Shown here: positions 61,870-64,000 of the stretch, one piece after another
Position numbering within the stretch: position 1 is the first letter of the stretch
Layout: each line of letters opens with the position of its first letter
NCBI RefSeq assembly: GCF_036924595.1
Contig: NZ_JAZHRV010000001.1
Coordinates: 3,162,001 to 3,226,000, forward strand
Length of the DNA: 64,000 nt
From: Bradyrhizobium algeriense
GTDB lineage: Bacteria; Pseudomonadota; Alphaproteobacteria; Rhizobiales; Xanthobacteraceae
Reading direction: 5' to 3'
Made by a program: the position numbers and the translations under genes
Notes under the pieces: model-generated
Database searches by the model: none
What the model was told of the DNA's origin: nothing
What the model saw: only the letters and a program-made list of their open reading frames with translations

Positions 61870-62480
61870 ATGGCGAAAAACATGGTGCGAAAGCGCGCCA
61901 AAAAAGCACAACGGCGCAAACAGGTGGTGGCGCAGAAGCGACGGGCCGAGGCACTGGAGGCAGGTCTGCCCGCCCGTGTGCTCCGGGCCGCCCAGGGCCC
62001 ATTCAACATTGCTTTCTTACCGAGTCCGTGTTCGACGTTGGTGTAGGGACGCTGGTTCTGGCGCGCGGCGCCACGCAGCACTACCTTGCGGCAGGTTCGT
62101 TTCTGATCGACGTGTTCTATCTCGGCATCAAGGATGTGATGTTCAAATCCCTCGAAAGCGAGGATTTCAAGATGTACATGGACTCGATGGAAGCCGGGTC
62201 GCCCATGGTTGCCGTCGATCCGGGTTACGCGCGCAAGCTGCTGCGCGATCTCGCCGTGTGGTCGCAATCGATAGGCTTTGCGCCGCACCGGGACTTCGCG
62301 GCGGTGGAGCCGATATTCGGCGACGTGAGCGCGGACGCCAGCGACGCGGTGTTTCGGTTCGGTCGCGACGGCAAGCCTGTCTATATGCCCGGCCCGGGCG
62401 ATACCGCTGCCTCGATGCGGCGGCGGATCGAGCAACTGCAGAAGTATCTCGGCGATCACGGTTTTGAGACCGCGGCCTAA
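61870..62480 (+). pseudogene. Hypothetical protein with basic N terminus, frameshifted
   Basis: ATG 61870 (CGGAGGGACC upstream) starts a very basic region (MAKNMVRKRAKKAQRRKQVV, AQKRRAEALEAGLPARVLRA). Near 61997-62000 one base is missing after GGGCCC, and the natural continuation IQHCFLTESVFDVGVGTLVL lies in the next frame, followed by SFLIDVFYLGIKDVMFKSLE and LLRDLAVWSQSIGFAPHRDF to FGDHGFETAA-like end. The restored protein would be about 203 residues, of unknown function. The second part alone has an ATG at 62145-type positions but no ribosome site. A sequencing error is possible. Confidence 0.65.
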
Positions 62481-62541
62481 GATGTAAGCTTCAACGGCGC
62501 GTTACGGCGTTACGGTGGCAGTTAATCTGCCGCTGGCCCAT

Positions 62542-62571
62542 TGCAATTGAGTGCACTGCAATTGAGTGCAC
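62542..62571 (+). repeat. 15-bp exact tandem duplication
   Basis: TGCAATTGAGTGCAC occurs twice in direct succession (62542-62556, 62557-62571), followed by TG of a partial third unit. Each unit contains the palindromic hexamer GTGCAC and the core CAATTG. It lies downstream of two convergent genes, so it is not an obvious operator. Confidence 0.8.
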
Positions 62572-62674
62572 TGTCAACGTAATCCCTGTACCAGCCTATC
62601 CAGAAGCTTTGGGGGCTCCCAGTGAGATAATTATGGGCATTGGAGCACCTTTCGAGAAGCTTGGTTGATGCATC

Positions 62675-63070
62675 CTACCTATGTGCCTTGAGCCTCTTGA
62701 TGATGGCCTTGGTACTCTCGCCACGGTCCTTGAACAAGTCCTCCAGTGCCATCTCACAGAGCTGGTAGGCATCGAGCACGGCGGCCTGTGACACCTTCGA
62801 GCTGTGTGCACCCAGGTTGCCGATCGTGCGCAATGCATGCGGGGTTTCGGAGTGCTCTTTCGAACCGATCTTGTTCGCGAACATGTCGATGCGTGCAGAT
62901 AGGTCGAGCACCCTGCGCTTGCCGTCCTTGGCTGCATCCTTCTTCTGAATGCGCGTCTTCGCGACACCGAAATGGTCCATCATACGCTCTAGGCTGGTAC
63001 GCAGCCGTGATGCGCACACGCTGTAGTCGCCCCAATACAGCTCGAAGGACAGCTTCAGCTCCTTCACCAC
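62675..63070 (-). CDS. DUF4145-like protein, possibly 5'-truncated
   Basis: A 131-residue ORF with GTG start at 63070 (GAGG just upstream); the frame stays open only five more codons. It reads ELYWGDYSVCASRLRTSLER, MMDHFGVAKTR, DLSARIDMFANKIG and HALRTIGNLGAHSSKVSQAA, the pattern of the DUF4145 helical domain (acidic helix, then R-x-I-G-N-x-G-A-H). Known members often carry an N-terminal partner domain and occur in restriction and defence loci. Here only the DUF4145 part remains. It follows the FRG-domain gene by 28 bp, so the two may be co-transcribed. Confidence 0.6.
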   Translation of the reverse strand: MVKELKLSFELYWGDYSVCASRLRTSLERMMDHFGVAKTRIQKKDAAKDGKRRVLDLSARIDMFANKIGSKEHSETPHALRTIGNLGAHSSKVSQAAVLDAYQLCEMALEDLFKDRGESTKAIIKRLKAHR

Positions 63071-63098
63071 CTCGGCTGGCGTCTTCTAACGACTGAAA

Positions 63099-63905
63099 TT
63101 AGCCGCCACCTTGCTCCTCGCGAATTGAGAGACTTTCCATCAAACTCTCTTCCGACCCGAAAAGAGTGAAAGCGTTCAAATTGTACATCTGAAGTTCCCT
63201 GAGCACCTTCCTTCGCTCTGTGTGTGGAAGAACGAACTTGAAAATAACGTCCTGCTGAAATTCCGCTTCGGGATCGTAGGGGCGACACACCTTGGAATGC
63301 TCAGAGAAGAACGGCCAGTTTTCTTCCCACGTCGTGCAGATCGTATACTGCGACTGCTGAGCAAAATGGCGCTTCGGGCCTTGCACGTACGGCCCTAATA
63401 GCGTGATCGCCGGCGAGTCACTTCCCCCGATCTTCATACCGCCGGGACCACGCTCGCGAAACGCAAATATCGCTATGTCCTCTTCACGAGGTTCACGAAA
63501 GGCGAAGTAGGCCGCGACGAATGGAGAGGCACTCCAATCGAGCAATGGCGAAGGGAAACCATGATGGCGAAGGTAAGCCATGTATGCGTAGTGCGGGAAA
63601 CTTCCGAACGTCATCAACCTTGAGAACGAGTCATACCCGCCGCGAAGATTCGCTTGAATTTCGCTGAAGTCGATACCGTCAGGCCAACTCTGACCGGTAT
63701 AGGTCTGAACTTCGGTTCTGATTTTTAAGATCGTCTCGTAATAATCTTCGATCTCGACCGTATGCTGACTGCGCTCAAGCGTAGTCTGTAATTCCCACTT
63801 CGACGAACCGTGACCTCTGAAGAGCAGCTTAGAGCCTTCTGCCTTGTCCAATAATTCGGCGGTGCGCGTTTTGAATTCTTCCCATGTGCAATTGCCATCG
63901 ATCAT
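63099..63905 (-). CDS. FRG-domain protein
   Basis: A 268-residue protein starting at ATG 63905. The FRG signature is in SKLLFRGHGSSKWELQTTLE, and the second conserved block is LRHHGFPSPLLDWSASPFVA with AYFAFREP, the usual H-G-x-P-x-x-L-L-D-W pattern. There are no membrane segments. FRG proteins are of unknown biochemical activity; they are frequent on mobile elements and in predicted phage-defence neighbourhoods. It is the first gene of a possible two-gene unit with the DUF4145-like ORF. Only about 95 bp of upstream sequence lies in the window, containing TATATAAC as a candidate -10. Confidence 0.82.
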   Translation of the reverse strand: MIDGNCTWEEFKTRTAELLDKAEGSKLLFRGHGSSKWELQTTLERSQHTVEIEDYYETILKIRTEVQTYTGQSWPDGIDFSEIQANLRGGYDSFSRLMTFGSFPHYAYMAYLRHHGFPSPLLDWSASPFVAAYFAFREPREEDIAIFAFRERGPGGMKIGGSDSPAITLLGPYVQGPKRHFAQQSQYTICTTWEENWPFFSEHSKVCRPYDPEAEFQQDVIFKFVLPHTERRKVLRELQMYNLNAFTLFGSEESLMESLSIREEQGGG

Positions 63906-64000
63906 CAAAGTACCTTGCGATAGCTGAAGCTGGCACCCGTTATATACACGTCATAAATTGCGGATGATTGAGTTTAGCCCCGTAAAACGTGCATATCTGA

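Overview
The window reads as chromosome of a GC-rich, Bradyrhizobium-like alphaproteobacterium (Nitrobacteraceae). This is inferred from recognisable gene neighbourhoods (nasT-nasS-nirA, mfd-sdhE/recG, a fixL-fixJ-fixK2-type cluster) and from palindromic and dispersed repeats of the kind common in that genus. No rRNA, tRNA, CRISPR array, transposase or integrase gene was recognised.

Left end (1-8.6 kb). A collapsed relic of an oxygen-sensing fixL-fixJ-(receiver)-fixK2 cluster occupies about 1.2 kb and ends in a short open chimera of a receiver and a FixK-type helix-turn-helix. It is followed by a small unknown gene, a class III aminotransferase, a DsbA-like thiol oxidoreductase, a Bug/TctC binding protein, a PilZ protein, a frameshifted acyl-CoA-dehydrogenase-fold gene, a VOC protein and an LTXXQ-type periplasmic protein.

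9-16 kb is one catabolic operon: Tat-exported sugar-type binding protein, two permeases, ATPase, 2-hydroxyacid dehydrogenase and amidase. 16-25 kb holds a DUF1993 protein, a PheC-like periplasmic protein, two small exported proteins, a cupin, an RraA-family protein, the 5-oxoprolinase set pxpB-pxpC-pxpA, a 49-residue membrane protein and a class C beta-lactamase-fold hydrolase. 25-31 kb is nitrate/nitrite assimilation on the minus strand: nasT, nasS, then nirA and a flavoprotein. The nirA leader carries a hexaloop hairpin and an intrinsic terminator suited to NasT (ANTAR) antitermination.

31-34.9 kb has two unusual regulatory or mobile features. The 5' end of rimO is split off and replaced by an insert of about 640 bp that carries an unknown gene and a new rimO start. 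The argD-like aminotransferase is preceded by an apparently leaderless arginine-rich leader ORF with alternative hairpins and a terminator, an attenuator-like layout.

35-50 kb is mostly core: quinone oxidoreductase, TerC, phosphatidylcholine synthase, UbiH-type hydroxylase, AEC transporter, HspQ, IalB, a peptide-binding protein, a degenerate acyl-CoA ligase beside a degenerate GGDEF protein, mfd and sdhE. Between sdhE and recG sits an rtcB-prfH pair, an RNA ligase plus release-factor homologue of the type implicated in rescue and repair of damaged ribosomes. recG, a DapA-family gene, DUF502 and glmS follow.

Right end (58-64 kb) is accessory: a dispersed-repeat remnant fused to a truncated repeat-protein gene, a PEP-CTERM protein, several small unknown genes (one frameshifted), and a DUF4145-like ORF beside an FRG-domain gene. 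The number of frameshifted or truncated genes suggests active gene decay, though single-base sequencing errors cannot be excluded for three of them.
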